From Phorcus lineatus (Eukaryota > Mollusca > Gastropoda > Trochida > Trochidae), in contig OV121081.1 in assembly GCA_921293015.1 (NCBI GenBank), positions 26,849,158 through 26,913,157 of the forward strand: a DNA stretch of 64,000 bases, read 5' to 3'. The translations under genes were made by a program, and so were the position numbers. How positions within the stretch are numbered: position 1 is the first letter of the stretch; every line of letters begins with the position of its first letter. Positions 13,201 through 24,770 of the stretch are shown piece by piece. The notes below the pieces were generated by a model, which worked only from the letters and a program-made list of their open reading frames with translations, had not been told where the DNA came from and ran no database searches.

Positions 13201-14572
13201 TAACAATAAATTCTTCAAGATTCGAAACAGCTACTTTCTTTATCTTACAAGGATAACTTAGGAACTTTTGAAGCGTTTGTCGATTCATTTATAAATGCCA
13301 ATCGGTTATGTTTTAACTGAATAAATGAGATGTACTACGACACCTTAAGATCCACGATCAATATAAGTCATTGTCTTGAACTCCCACAAATCTGGTAGAT
13401 GTAGTCATTCAAAATAATTCAATATTCCTTATGTAATGATTTTAATAAACATTATGGAAACTTATTTATCTTTTTTGTACAATTAAATGAAATAAAACCT
13501 TACTCCGTAATTTCAAGAATTAATCAAGTGTTATGCCTGATCTCATGGTGCTTTACAACATTTTGTGTTTAATAATAGATACAATAATTATTTCTCATTG
13601 TATTATTTCAAAAGGGTTTTTTCATTATGAGATAATATTCTATGACCAATGTAACTACATAGCACATATTGTAATCGGTTTCCGAAGATGTATATACTTC
13701 GATTTAAGCAATGTTTTTTCAGTATCCTCTGAGGTGAATATGTCATTTAGACGCCATTGATCACAGCCACAAGATATGTATTATTGAAGGATATCAAAAG
13801 AGACAGGGCAACTATGTATTATCCAGTAAGAAGTTATCTTTAAAATGTTAATACTTTTCAGGGGTGCCAAAAAAATCTCATATTGATGGATTGATTCTCA
13901 GGTAAATAAAGTGCTGCTAATTAAAATTATAGTTTTGTTTAAACATTATTTCATCCGCAATTAACATTTTGTCTTAATACAGCGTGTACTTTTAAACACT
14001 TAGTTATTGAAATTGGTATTTTAAGAAATTGGATTTAATGATATGGTATTAAAATTACATGTTGTTTAGTCGTATTGGAAATTTTAATCTACCTAGAACA
14101 TTATTGAGACTTTAAAACACAAGAAATGTCATATATCATTTAGGAAGATAAAGAAGATAAATATGCGCGATAGACTTCTAAATTCATCAGTATGTAAAAT
14201 AAAAAAAACCCATCCGGCTAGGTGGCCAAGATTAAACATATACAAAATCTAAAATAGATCAAACGATAAGCTATATTCCCGCAATAAACAGAATGTTTAT
14301 AGATTCTAAATATCCTATCGCCTTTAGCTTCTTTCTCTGAGTGTACATCGAACATCAAAAGAAATGCTGCATCTCTTAAAATTGAAGTATCATAACGTAT
14401 GTGCTCAGAGAAACATGGTCTGTTGAGCTTTGATATCCCATAAGTTAAATCTTTTGAGTTTAAATAATAGTCTACGAAATTTGTGTCATCGCCATATTTT
14501 CACGAGTGGGGTTAATTATATGACATGTTTATACCCGTACATGTGCGATATGCGTTTCTGGGGAAAACTTTA
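10261..14572. other. AT-rich non-coding stretch
   Basis: Several kilobases of very AT-rich DNA. Only short frames (82 codons or fewer). I see no element termini or conserved-domain signature. Confidence 0.55.
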
Positions 14573-16208
14573 GCAAGTTAAACACTACCATGAACATACT
14601 GCTCCTAATTGAAATTATTTTCATGAAATCATCGCGTTCCACATGTAGGTATTTCATACTTTGGCAACAACAAATTCTCTGCACCACATTCGGCTGTTTG
14701 GAAGCTCCTTGTACACATGCATTGCGTCTTCCTCTATCTACATCGCCTAGCTCTTTGTGTACAAGAGGTAGATGTTCTCAAACGTGAACGACCTTATTCT
14801 ATTTTGTCTCCTCTCGTTAGCATTTAGATTACAATTTCAATGCGACACCACTTTTTCTAAATCTTGTCAAATCTTGATGAACATTTTATATGCTTAAAAT
14901 AAATGAAAGTGAGGCACATTATCAATTCATTTAAATTAAGGTAGTATATATAATAATAACTCAGTGTCTTTGTGAATTTAAGATGCTCATTAGTCCCTTT
15001 CGAATTTTTCAGTTACTAAAACGGAGGCAATTTACTTTATAGGATGATCAAAAGTACAACTAACAGAGTTGAATATTTTGAAGGAGACATTTTATTCGAG
15101 AATCATGATTTCTAATTTGCCTAGGTGATACCTACCAATACCAGATGAATGATAACGGTTTGCCAATGGTAAGGCCGATTTATTCCCCTTCACATACTTG
15201 AACTTGGCAAGTGCACTGGAATTTTGAATTCAAAATTGATTTGCTTTAAAATGTAAATGCACTTCAATTTTCTTTTCTTTAAGCTACCAAAAATCCAAAA
15301 AGTACTCTTCTTTTGACCTAAAATAATAATTCAGTTTGTATAATTTAGCATCATGGCTATTTTTCACATATTGTTTCCTCTTTTTACTTGCTTATTTTCT
15401 TCAAGACGCATCAATAAGTTTAATAGGTATTTAGGTGTCATAGATCATGAGAATGATGGCATGTTTGGTTTATCTTCCATCTGAAAGAAAACATCCTGTC
15501 AGAATCTAAGAATGAACTGACAGAAAACATTAATTATAAGTTATCTGAAATCACTTTGCAGTGATAAAAGGGGCAACCATCCAAATGTCAGGCAAAACCA
15601 GTTTGCGAAAACGTGTTTGACTTGGTTTAGCTTCGACTATTCTTTGTTGATACAAAAAAGAACATTCAGTCTTTTAAAAACATGTCAGAGTTATATTTAA
15701 ATACTCTAAACTGATTGCAAGAAAAGAGAATGTTTCAAAAGGTTATTGCATCTACCGATACATGTACATTGCGCAAAGTTAGCAGAGTTCATAAAACCCA
15801 GTCATGGTGACATTAGTATCAAAGATTTGGAATTATTCAAGGAATACATACATATTGAATAACTCCCTTATTTTAAGCTGGTTGACTAATTGGAATGAAC
15901 AGTGAACATCTTAAAACAAAGAAATAAACAGATTGAGTTAACACACAAAAATCCTTCTTGAAAATTTTGAAAATATAGATTTATTAAAAGTATACCTACA
16001 GAAAGGTTGAATCTGTATTGCACATGAACAAGTCATTATTATTAAGGTTATGTCAGTTTAGCCAAAGATGAATGTTTTTTCATGACCATTTATTGAGGGG
16101 CATTAGATAATTGAAAACAGTACAGTCAAGTAAAAAAATTTCACTAACGAGAAGATTTTAATAACATGATTTGGATTTCACATAACTAAAGATGTCAATT
16201 ATAAAGGT
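14573..16208. repeat. Tandem duplication, unit 1 (1636 bp)
   Basis: The block starting GCAAGTTAAACACTACC is repeated head-to-tail immediately downstream with a constant 1636-bp offset. Comparing the units line by line I found no mismatch. The junction shares the three bases GCA with both outer boundaries (14573, 16209, 17845), a microhomology signature. The unit carries a 65-codon frame (14590-14787) of no recognised family and a separated inverted repeat CTTGTACACA / TGTGTACAAG. No transposon termini are seen. Confidence 0.95.
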
Positions 16209-17844
16209 GCAAGTTAAACACTACCATGAACATACTGCTCCTAATTGAAATTATTTTCATGAAATCATCGCGTTCCACATGTAGGTATTTCATACTTTGG
16301 CAACAACAAATTCTCTGCACCACATTCGGCTGTTTGGAAGCTCCTTGTACACATGCATTGCGTCTTCCTCTATCTACATCGCCTAGCTCTTTGTGTACAA
16401 GAGGTAGATGTTCTCAAACGTGAACGACCTTATTCTATTTTGTCTCCTCTCGTTAGCATTTAGATTACAATTTCAATGCGACACCACTTTTTCTAAATCT
16501 TGTCAAATCTTGATGAACATTTTATATGCTTAAAATAAATGAAAGTGAGGCACATTATCAATTCATTTAAATTAAGGTAGTATATATAATAATAACTCAG
16601 TGTCTTTGTGAATTTAAGATGCTCATTAGTCCCTTTCGAATTTTTCAGTTACTAAAACGGAGGCAATTTACTTTATAGGATGATCAAAAGTACAACTAAC
16701 AGAGTTGAATATTTTGAAGGAGACATTTTATTCGAGAATCATGATTTCTAATTTGCCTAGGTGATACCTACCAATACCAGATGAATGATAACGGTTTGCC
16801 AATGGTAAGGCCGATTTATTCCCCTTCACATACTTGAACTTGGCAAGTGCACTGGAATTTTGAATTCAAAATTGATTTGCTTTAAAATGTAAATGCACTT
16901 CAATTTTCTTTTCTTTAAGCTACCAAAAATCCAAAAAGTACTCTTCTTTTGACCTAAAATAATAATTCAGTTTGTATAATTTAGCATCATGGCTATTTTT
17001 CACATATTGTTTCCTCTTTTTACTTGCTTATTTTCTTCAAGACGCATCAATAAGTTTAATAGGTATTTAGGTGTCATAGATCATGAGAATGATGGCATGT
17101 TTGGTTTATCTTCCATCTGAAAGAAAACATCCTGTCAGAATCTAAGAATGAACTGACAGAAAACATTAATTATAAGTTATCTGAAATCACTTTGCAGTGA
17201 TAAAAGGGGCAACCATCCAAATGTCAGGCAAAACCAGTTTGCGAAAACGTGTTTGACTTGGTTTAGCTTCGACTATTCTTTGTTGATACAAAAAAGAACA
17301 TTCAGTCTTTTAAAAACATGTCAGAGTTATATTTAAATACTCTAAACTGATTGCAAGAAAAGAGAATGTTTCAAAAGGTTATTGCATCTACCGATACATG
17401 TACATTGCGCAAAGTTAGCAGAGTTCATAAAACCCAGTCATGGTGACATTAGTATCAAAGATTTGGAATTATTCAAGGAATACATACATATTGAATAACT
17501 CCCTTATTTTAAGCTGGTTGACTAATTGGAATGAACAGTGAACATCTTAAAACAAAGAAATAAACAGATTGAGTTAACACACAAAAATCCTTCTTGAAAA
17601 TTTTGAAAATATAGATTTATTAAAAGTATACCTACAGAAAGGTTGAATCTGTATTGCACATGAACAAGTCATTATTATTAAGGTTATGTCAGTTTAGCCA
17701 AAGATGAATGTTTTTTCATGACCATTTATTGAGGGGCATTAGATAATTGAAAACAGTACAGTCAAGTAAAAAAATTTCACTAACGAGAAGATTTTAATAA
17801 CATGATTTGGATTTCACATAACTAAAGATGTCAATTATAAAGGT
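16209..17844. repeat. Tandem duplication, unit 2 (1636 bp)
   Basis: Second unit of the head-to-tail duplication, apparently identical to 14573-16208 and followed by GCA at 17845-17847. Apparent identity over 1.6 kb in fast-drifting AT-rich DNA means either a very recent event, a polymorphic duplication, or an assembly artefact such as two overlapping haplotype contigs joined end to end. Confidence 0.95.
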
Positions 17845-17847
17845 GCA

Positions 17848-18423
17848 TACAGGAAAACTCTCAAGTTTAAGTATAACTTAGCAAACATGTAGGTTAACAA
17901 GCATCGCTTGAGAAATTGAAAGTTTGAATTACCCAAACCAAAAGTGAAGAATTGACACATTTAGCTTGCTATTCAAATAATTTGGCCACAAGTTGTCCTC
18001 GAGGTCTATGCAATTTGCAGTTTCAACCTCATTGTTTTGTCCACTAATAGCAGTGTTCGGTCAATGGATGATCATGGTTATCTAATGCTATGTTTCTAAC
18101 GAAAGGTTTCGCTTAGAAAATCAATTTGCTTCCAGATATTAGGATATGATATCAGGGTAAATGATTGAGCTGGGCGGTGACAAATACGCTGATGTAGCAA
18201 GATATATATGTATCAACCTTCAGATAAACACTTGTAATGAATCGCCAATGTTATCGGTATATCTCTATATATGAAACAATGTTATTCATGGAGAGAAGTT
18301 CAGAAATATAAATGATGATTGCTTTGCGCCAGTAAGAATGAATACCAGAAATATAGCCCGAGATACCTTCTAAAACTTAAGTCTAGTTTACACTTATCGG
18401 GGATTTATTTTACATTTGATGTG
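17848..18423. other. AT-rich non-coding stretch
   Basis: Spacer between the tandem duplication and SINE A1. Nothing recognised. Confidence 0.5.
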
Positions 18424-18721
18424 ATGCGGGATAGCGCAGTGGTTAATTCAATAGGTCCATGGTTTGGCTTCGGATCAAGAGGTCCGTTGTTCGAATCCCG
18501 CCAGGGGCTTGGCAACTTTGTCTGCAGTAGAGAACTGTTCTACACGCAGTCAGGTTTGGGTGCAATGTTACACTGAGTTTCAGCGCAGTAACACCCATGG
18601 TTCGCTAGTTCCAGCCGACGCTCGCAGGTTTCCTTGCAATACATATAGCCACAATTCTCCCGGCAATAATACAAGCGGCCGCGATATAAGTGAAAAACTC
18701 TTGACAGCAGCGTTAAGCCCC
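18424..18721 (+). mobile_element. tRNA-derived SINE, family A, copy A1
   Basis: About 300 bp of G+C-richer sequence with a tRNA-like head. It has an A-box-like TAGCGCAGTGG (18432-18442) and a B-box-like GTTCGAATCC (18489-18498) at internal RNA polymerase III promoter spacing. A body follows (landmarks GTCTGCAGTA, TTTGGGTGCAATG, CAGCCGACGCTCGCAGG) and then a 3' tail ending GCCGCGATATAAGTGAAAAA ... GCGTTAAGCCC. The reverse-oriented copy at 39372-39620 aligns along the body and tail, which defines the family. Such tails, as I recall them, are common in molluscan and particularly gastropod genomes. Mobilisation would depend on a LINE reverse transcriptase acting in trans. The 85- and 103-codon frames across it are incidental. 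Confidence 0.85.
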
Positions 18722-18964
18722 ATATCACCTATCCTGTTTGCATTTACATTTCAGCGTCCAAAACGAAACAAGTGAAGACATAAATGACTCATAAACTAAC
18801 TGTTGGTATTACGATCCAAAAAAACAGCAGATACTATTTACTCAGTATGAAGTATTTATGAGTGTTCAGAAAAAATCGTGTTGTTATATATGAATAACTA
18901 CAACCTGTAACACATTTTATCTGATAGAAAAAAGTATTCTCAAATATATAAGAAACAGAAAACT

Positions 18965-19495
18965 CCTATTCGAACTTTTACTTTGAGGGCGGGGCCTTAT
19001 ATATGTCTTAATAATTGATATACTACCAAAGGTTGGAAGTTGATGAGGACAAAGCAGTAAAAACGACTTCCACAGGAAATACATGAGACATTTATATCCT
19101 GAAAATCTTTCTTCCGATATTTATTGCCTTTCACTGATGCCATCTTTGAACCAGAATGTTTGCTAACTAGGCACTAGAGCTTGAAATATTTACAGTATTT
19201 GAGGTCTGATGACAGTAAAGAACACGTGTTGTCCTATGTCTGTTAATGAAACGTTATGATGAAAGGAAATAATAACAAAAACTTATGAACAGAAACTGCT
19301 GAACAGAAGTGTGTTAACCATAAATAAATTACCAAGTAAAGTGGGATTGGGGATAAATGTTGTTAAAATCCTTTTAACGTAGTATTTTAGATACATCTCT
19401 TAACTAGTCATACTTGGAGTACAAAATCAAGCAAATTCGATAAGAGCCTACGGTTCAGTGTTAGAAAATCTAGATCCCCTTTTTCTGCAGCTATA
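18965..19495 (+). repeat. Old paralogous segment P1, copy A
   Basis: Aligns in the same orientation with 39715-40235. Shared ordered landmarks include TGGGGCCTTA-type, TTTATATCCTG, ATTTATTG-TTTTC-CTGA, GAACCAGAA-GTTT, ATATTTACAGTATTTGAGGT / ATTAACAGTATTAGAGGT, TATGTCTGT-AATGAAACG and GTTAGAAAAT. I judge roughly 70-75% identity by eye. It lies just right of SINE A1, while the paralogue lies just right of SINE A2, which points the other way. No coding frame is conserved between the two. Confidence 0.7.
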
Positions 19496-20302
19496 TTAAT
19501 GTACATAATCTTATTTATTTACACGATATATTTACATCTTATGTCTGTTATTTATTGAAACAGATTATTATTAGGTCTTCAGACGAAGGTCGTGAAGACC
19601 TACTGTTATTATCCTGTTTATTCTTATTATTTGTACAGAAAGTGTGTCGCTCCTACAGCAAAAACTGCACATGCAAAGTACATGCAACTTTCCGGCATGA
19701 TAGCCTCTGAGCTGAAGTTCATACAGATGAAAGCAAATCTGCACCTCCGGCCTCCGTTGCAGAGTTACAGCTCCTTTAAATTTCGCAAATTAACATGGGC
19801 AAAATTTTCAAAATGCACTTACAGACTTGCAATTTGCTTCAAAAGATGCGCAATTGCATTTACAACGAAAAAGTAAATCATGACAAAGTTGTAGGTCACG
19901 TGCTTTAGACGCCATCTTGCTTTTACTGCATTTTTCAGCATTTCCGACCCCATGCGTCTTTGAAGATATTTTCCTCTGAAGTTACTTGCACGAAAGAGCT
20001 GAAACTTGTACATAATGCAGCTGATGCATTGTACTACTCAGGATACTCATCAGAACTGCGTAACCCTAATACTTTTTTCACAGTGACCTCTCGAAAATGT
20101 CAAAAACTGCAAAATCGCCAACTTCAAGGGCACATAACTCTAAAACGTAGGACAGGAATTGCATGATCTTTACAGGACAGCAAGACCTCATTGTGATCTA
20201 CGAGAATCATTATTGATATAGGTCGCGAACAGTCTCTATCAGCTTTTCTAAAGGTTCAAAGATGATACCAAAACATTGCTTTTCTATCAGACTAAATGAT
20301 CG

Positions 20303-20362
20303 CAGACGGACAGACAGACATACGGACAGACAGACAGACAGACTGACAGACAGACAGACAGA
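20303..20362. repeat. (GACA)n tetranucleotide microsatellite
   Basis: An imperfect GACA/CAGA tract inside the Helitron-like element, with interruptions by CATACG and CTGA. Confidence 0.9.
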
Positions 20363-20389
20363 GGGGAGAGAGATCACCAGCCTAAATGC

Positions 20390-20408
20390 AAAAAAAAAAA
20401 AAAAAAAA
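20390..20408. repeat. A19 homopolymer
   Basis: Nineteen consecutive A bases inside the Helitron-like element. It could be a relic tail of a retroposed insertion nested in it. The exact length may be unreliable in the assembly. Confidence 0.8.
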
Positions 20409-20500
20409 GAACTCCAACCCTCGAAAAACTATTGCATGCCCAGATGCACCTTTCTTTTGAGACTAGCGACCTTGTCAGTATTGCCCACGAGGCAATCCTA

Positions 20501-20501
<1 letters not shown>

Positions 20502-20559
<58 letters not shown>
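20502..20559. repeat. (TTA)n microsatellite
   Basis: About 19 units of TTA directly abutting the CTAG end of the Helitron-like element. The left flank of that element is also TTATTA, so the element may have inserted into the tract, or the tract may have grown at its end. Confidence 0.95.
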
Positions 20560-22311
20560 GTAGCAACATACGTCATTGAAGTCCTTATTCTACAGTCATC
20601 ATTTAAGTTCACACTATGTCATGTTACATGAGTCTGATATCTACAAAGCAAAACGCTAAAACAGAGTTAAAATTGTATACATTTGACATGTGCGTACACG
20701 TTTACATATGATATGTTTTTTCATTGATGTCACTGTTAGTTACTTATTGCGAATGTTGGGTATTTTTCATAATTTACAACCATGGTTTAAAATCTGAAAT
20801 CATCAAATGAAAACTGAATACTAGAATACGTTTCTTGTGTAATTTTGTGAACTTTTCTATTGGGCTACAGTGAATAAATACTAATGTCAGCATACGTTGT
20901 ATGCATGTATGCACTTATGTTACTAACTAAGGGATGCACATAACTCCAAAGTTGTTACTTAACTAATCAGCTACTTGTTACTTATGTCGAAAACAGTAAA
21001 TACTACAAATGGAACCAACTACAATACTTTGTAACACACATGAGGTGACTGTATTACAAAACATATGAGATGTACCAAAGCTGCAGCAATTATCAATAGT
21101 AAGCTGGCCCTTTTGTTAAAGAGCCTAATATTCTGTTTTATTTCATACTAAATATAATTGTCTTGAATGACTATTTGATACCGGCCTTTAATTACCAACA
21201 TAGGTATATTTCATACAAAACTGAAGAGCTGGGCCTTTGCATAACGTTGTATTTTCCATTTTATCTGTCTGAATAATGAAACGACGGAATACCAAGCACG
21301 AAATGCAAAACTACCCAATTTTCTTTCTTACCATGACACCGGGTAGAAAAATAACATTTATCATGTTGGAATATCGGTTAAACAGAGAACAAATTGGCAC
21401 TATTGTTCTGAAAAATCTTTAAATTCTCTTTAACATTAGAATTTCAAACTGATGTAAACTTCATTTTGCAGCAGACTAATGTATCGATGAAAAAATCAAA
21501 TCAAACTATTACATATTGGAATCTTCATACAGCAAATATATAAGCTGCGTCGAGTTTTGTTGAGGTATAGAGCGTCTCGAAGAAAGTCAGTGGCCCCTAG
21601 CTGGTCATTATTGACAAGACATGAGCAATGTACCATCAACTGGAAATACTGTTGCATTAATGTCAGAGTAGTTAGTACAACCTTCAGCTTGCCTCAAGAC
21701 TATAGATATTGACTGCACAGGATCGACACCTGTTGTCACTTAAAGTTGGCATATTCAGCGCTAAAAGGAATTACTTGTGAAGGGCTATACAAGCAAATCC
21801 TCAATTGTCACGGAAACTAATAATTGAGGGTAAATGAACCATTAAAGTCACACAATTAGGACATAACATGTTTTACATACATACACGTAAAAGCAAATGC
21901 TCACTTCACCATTGTCATTATCAATAATAGGACTTTTCCTTAACAATGAAGCCGTTGTGGTGGTGTTTTGTTGGACTGTTCTTTTACTCAGACACTTACA
22001 TTTGTAACAGAAGATTGAAAAAATGTAATCTAAGGAAAACGTTATCAGACAACAATATTTAAATATGCCAAGTTTTAGAGTTTGGCGCATTTAGAGTATA
22101 TGTTTCTCTTATCTAGAAACTGTCTAGACTGCAGAGATTAACTTGACTGCAGGTTATTTCTTGGAAGTAACCATATCAAACGTGTTTAAATTATTTGGCC
22201 ATCCACATTGTTCTTTTTACGTCTTTTGTTGCAAATATCTATAGAAATCGTTGCATGTCGCAAATGGTAAAGTTGCAACCTTTACCCAGTAAATTTAGTT
22301 CATTTATTCTT
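20560..22311. other. AT-rich non-coding stretch
   Basis: No recognisable gene or element. By position it probably belongs to the old segmental duplication shared with about 40.2-43.2 kb, but I could not follow an alignment through it. Confidence 0.45.
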
Positions 22312-22367
22312 AATATGACAGTATCGTTCTTGAGATTGTTTAACGCTATTATTCGATGCAAATGCTT
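22312..22367. repeat. 56-bp exact direct repeat, copy 1
   Basis: The 56 bases starting AATATGACAGTATCG and ending GATGCAAATGCTT recur exactly at 22600-22655, 288 bp away. Flanks differ completely, so the copy is a precise short patch rather than a larger duplication. Confidence 0.95.
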
Positions 22368-22456
22368 ACCACTTACATCGTCATGAATGGAAGATACTTA
22401 CTAATTATTAATCATAATATTTTCCAATCGAATTCTTTGAAAATTATTATTTGTTC

Positions 22457-22655
22457 TTTTAGGCAATAATAATAGCAAAACATGTTTTTTTCATTGATGT
22501 AAGTGCAATATGACTTGTTGCAAAGTGATATGCCTAATGTGTGTTTATTGCATTGAAGATTTCTCTATCGCATATTCTAAAGAGGCCAACATTTTTGTCA
22601 ATATGACAGTATCGTTCTTGAGATTGTTTAACGCTATTATTCGATGCAAATGCTT
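22457..22655. other. Composite templated insertion (two local segments joined)
   Basis: Positions 22457-22595 match 24611-24749 with only about two differences over 139 bp. After four bases of junction, 22600-22655 match 22312-22367 exactly. So about 200 bp here is a patchwork of two sequences found elsewhere within 2.2 kb. The 24611 copy sits inside a region whose old paralogue (44885-44995) also contains a diverged version, which makes 24611 the likely source and this site the derived one. It looks like DNA synthesis with template switching during break repair. Confidence 0.8.
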
Positions 22656-22985
22656 GGGAGGGCCTCTAAGGCAAAAGCGTTCTTGATATTTACGGATAAA
22701 AGTTGGAAACTATAGTAGTAACCTAACTGACGTCAAAAAGAAACTTTACCACCTTTTTAAAAGACTCTAGATAAAAAAAAACCACAATATAATTGCATGA
22801 AATGAAGTGTATCGAAACGATCGACATGTCTACGTTATAACATTTGGAAATTATTTCTATAAAGCGTCTGGTACTGACGTGACAGCTGCTGATATGGAGG
22901 TGAGGTCACAAAACTGGATTTTCATCATCATGGGAAAGAGGCAGACCAAACAGAAAACCCCTCAGTTCAATAAGGTGGCGCATTG

Positions 22986-23290
22986 ATAACGTGTGTGACC
23001 ACCTATTGCCCCAGTTCTTGCACATACCCGCAGACGAACAGAAAATATCAATCTTCCGATGACGTCACGTGATATACGCAGCTTCTCTTGAAGCGCAAAT
23101 ACCAGTTATTGTCTGTTACCTGGTGGGTGTGGTCAACGAAGCCTGAGGTGCTCAATAAGGGACATGTTTGGGGAACGTACGGGCCACTGCAACACCGACA
23201 CGTTGTTTGCTGTGAGGAACTTCTGGACGATGTGGGCTTTGTTGAGCCTGGCGTTGTTAAGCTGAAACATAACACCAGATTGCTGATGAT
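22986..23290 (-). pseudogene. Tc1-like transposase relic (C-terminal half)
   Basis: Reading the reverse strand from about 23288 down to 22986 gives the C-terminal catalytic region of a Tc1/mariner-superfamily transposase. The FQxDNARPH-type motif appears as FQLNNARL, then a helix ending in LQWP, an SPxxxxIEHL motif, and finally GGHTRY at 23003-22986. The second catalytic Asp has become Asn, while the Glu of IEHL survives. Stop codons interrupt the frame shortly after IEHL and again about eight codons later, and no stop follows GGHTRY directly. The N-terminal paired-type DNA-binding domain and first catalytic Asp are absent to the right. The frame is otherwise kept from motif to motif without indels. 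The surrounding G+C-rich block (about 22870-23320) is probably the rest of the element. It is inactive. Confidence 0.8.
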
Positions 23291-23749
23291 CGGACGTTTA
23301 TTTCATGACAAATGCATTTCATGAGCAGTTTTCATTCTGACATTATAGATGAAATTATTTTCCTTACCTTCTTTACTCTAACATCTCCCACTCTAGCATG
23401 TCTTGGTAAGTATTTCTGACATTCTCTGACCAAATTATTCGAAAAGCCCATATGTGTTTACAACGTGGCCCCGGGTCGAATTTGAATTGTTGTCAAATCT
23501 CAACTAAGTTTTCCTTTGCTGTAACAAATACTTCTGATTGGAAACTAATTTTTCAATTTAAGTTAGTTTGATGGCTAGTTTCTGTATAAAAATTGGTCAA
23601 AATCAATCATGAATAAATGAAAAAGAACGTTACAGTTTGTTTGGAAATGTTTGATACTGGATTAGCCAATTGAACGACGTGTTACGTTCTAACATACTAT
23701 TTTATTAAGTGTAACCCATTTATTTTTGGTCTATTATGTAATGTGAAAG

Positions 23750-24770
23750 TTGATATTGGAAAAATATAGAGAGAGACTATTGTAAAATTTACAATTACTC
23801 GCAACAACACAGGAATGGTAGAAGCAACTATCATGTACAATGTTAAATTCACTTTCATCTTCAAACCATCACAATATGAACATGTTCATTCTTCTAATCA
23901 TAAAAACTCATTTTGATCAACTCAAGCAAAACGAAATGCATTTTGCCCATTATATGAAGATTCGTTCTTGCTGAAGGACTTTCCATAAAAATCTGTAGAA
24001 ACAAAATCCTTCCTTCGAATCAGCAAATAAGTGAAGTGCTCACATTTGACATCCCTTGCGTGTTTCGAATTGTTTTAATCTACTATTAGAATTAACTTGG
24101 GTCAAGTCAGCTCAGTGGAAATATTCCCTTTATATAAGTATGTGTTATTTAATTACTAACTGAAGTTTTATGCTGACACTCGATCTCCGTGCTGCTCTGG
24201 AAGTGTTGACACATGTATTACCTTGCTAAAGTCAACGTGTCTACATAGCGAAAATTGAATTAAGTTTTCTTCAATAATTCTCGTGAAATATTCACTTGAA
24301 ACATATGCTAAGCTGATACGATTATTAAATAGATATAACGGGGCCTTGAGCTGCCAGTTTTTTAATGCAGTTATAACTTATTCAGACCATGATAATTTCC
24401 ATTCCATGACATCATCGTAACGATTCAACAATACCATATATGCATCACATAAATCTCTCTTAAGGCTTGTCCACAATTATAACCTTGTATTTCATTAATT
24501 TATGCTGACCATGCTAGCCTTGTCTTATCGACCACAACATCGACGTATACTACATTTAATGTTACTCTTTAGTTTTGCTTTAGCAAATACATTCCAAATG
24601 TAAGCGGATTTTTTAGGCAATAATAATAGCAAAACATGTTTTTTTCATTGATGTAAGTGCAATATGACTTGTTGCAAAGTGATATGCCTAATGTGTTTTT
24701 ATTGCATTGAAGATTTCTCTATCACATATTCTAAAGAGGCCAACATTTTGTTTAAAAGTAAAGATTTATG
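23750..24770 (+). repeat. Old paralogous segment P2, copy A (MITE-empty)
   Basis: Aligns in the same orientation to 43190-43898 plus 44516-44995. Landmarks: ATAGAGAGAGACT, CTCGCAA-AACA, AGAAACAAA, AATCAGCAAAT, TGTGTTTCGAA, GGTCAAGT, TTCAGTGGAAATATT, TGCTGACACTCGAT, AATATTC, ATATGCTAAGCTG and then ATTTAAATA-type sequence. In copy B a 617-bp MITE interrupts this alignment at 24297-24303. Here the uninterrupted sequence (about 24282-24316) is the empty site. No conserved reading frame. Confidence 0.75.
24611..24749. repeat. 139-bp direct repeat (probable source copy)
   Basis: About 98% identical to 22457-22595 (differences: GTGTTTTT versus GTGTGTTT, and CTATCACAT versus CTATCGCAT). A diverged third version occurs at 44885-44995 (AAGTGCAATATTACTTGTTGC, then GTGATAT). 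See the composite insertion. Confidence 0.9.

Larger units (their letters stand above)
19573..20501 (+). mobile_element. Helitron-like non-autonomous element with terminal hairpins
   Basis: A roughly 930-bp G+C-richer block within TTATTA-type flanks. The left end is a hairpin with a perfect 9-bp stem, AGGTCTTCA / TGAAGACCT (19573-19601). The right end has a hairpin ATTGCC-CACGA-GGCAAT (20480-20496) followed by one base and then CTAG at the junction with T. A hairpin just before CTRR, followed by T, is the classical Helitron 3' end, and there is no target duplication. The interior contains a (GACA)n tract and an A19 run. Internal microsatellites are typical of the related HINE/DINE elements. 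No Rep/helicase coding is present. The 94-codon frame inside has no recognised domain. The left end does not show a clean TC start, so rolling-circle class membership is inferred, not proved. Confidence 0.5.

Noticed and set aside
14590..14787. Identical 65-codon frames at 14590 and 16226 as a duplicated gene
   Set aside because: The identity comes from the 1636-bp duplication itself. The frame has no domain, signal or codon-usage support.
18424..18500. Possible functional tRNA gene
   Set aside because: Same reasoning: SINE body and tail follow, and a reversed second copy exists at 39372.
18319..18775. Frames of 85 and 103 codons, and 62 codons on the reverse strand
   Set aside because: They lie across the tRNA-derived SINE, whose higher G+C lengthens chance frames. 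The second SINE copy does not share the reading frame.
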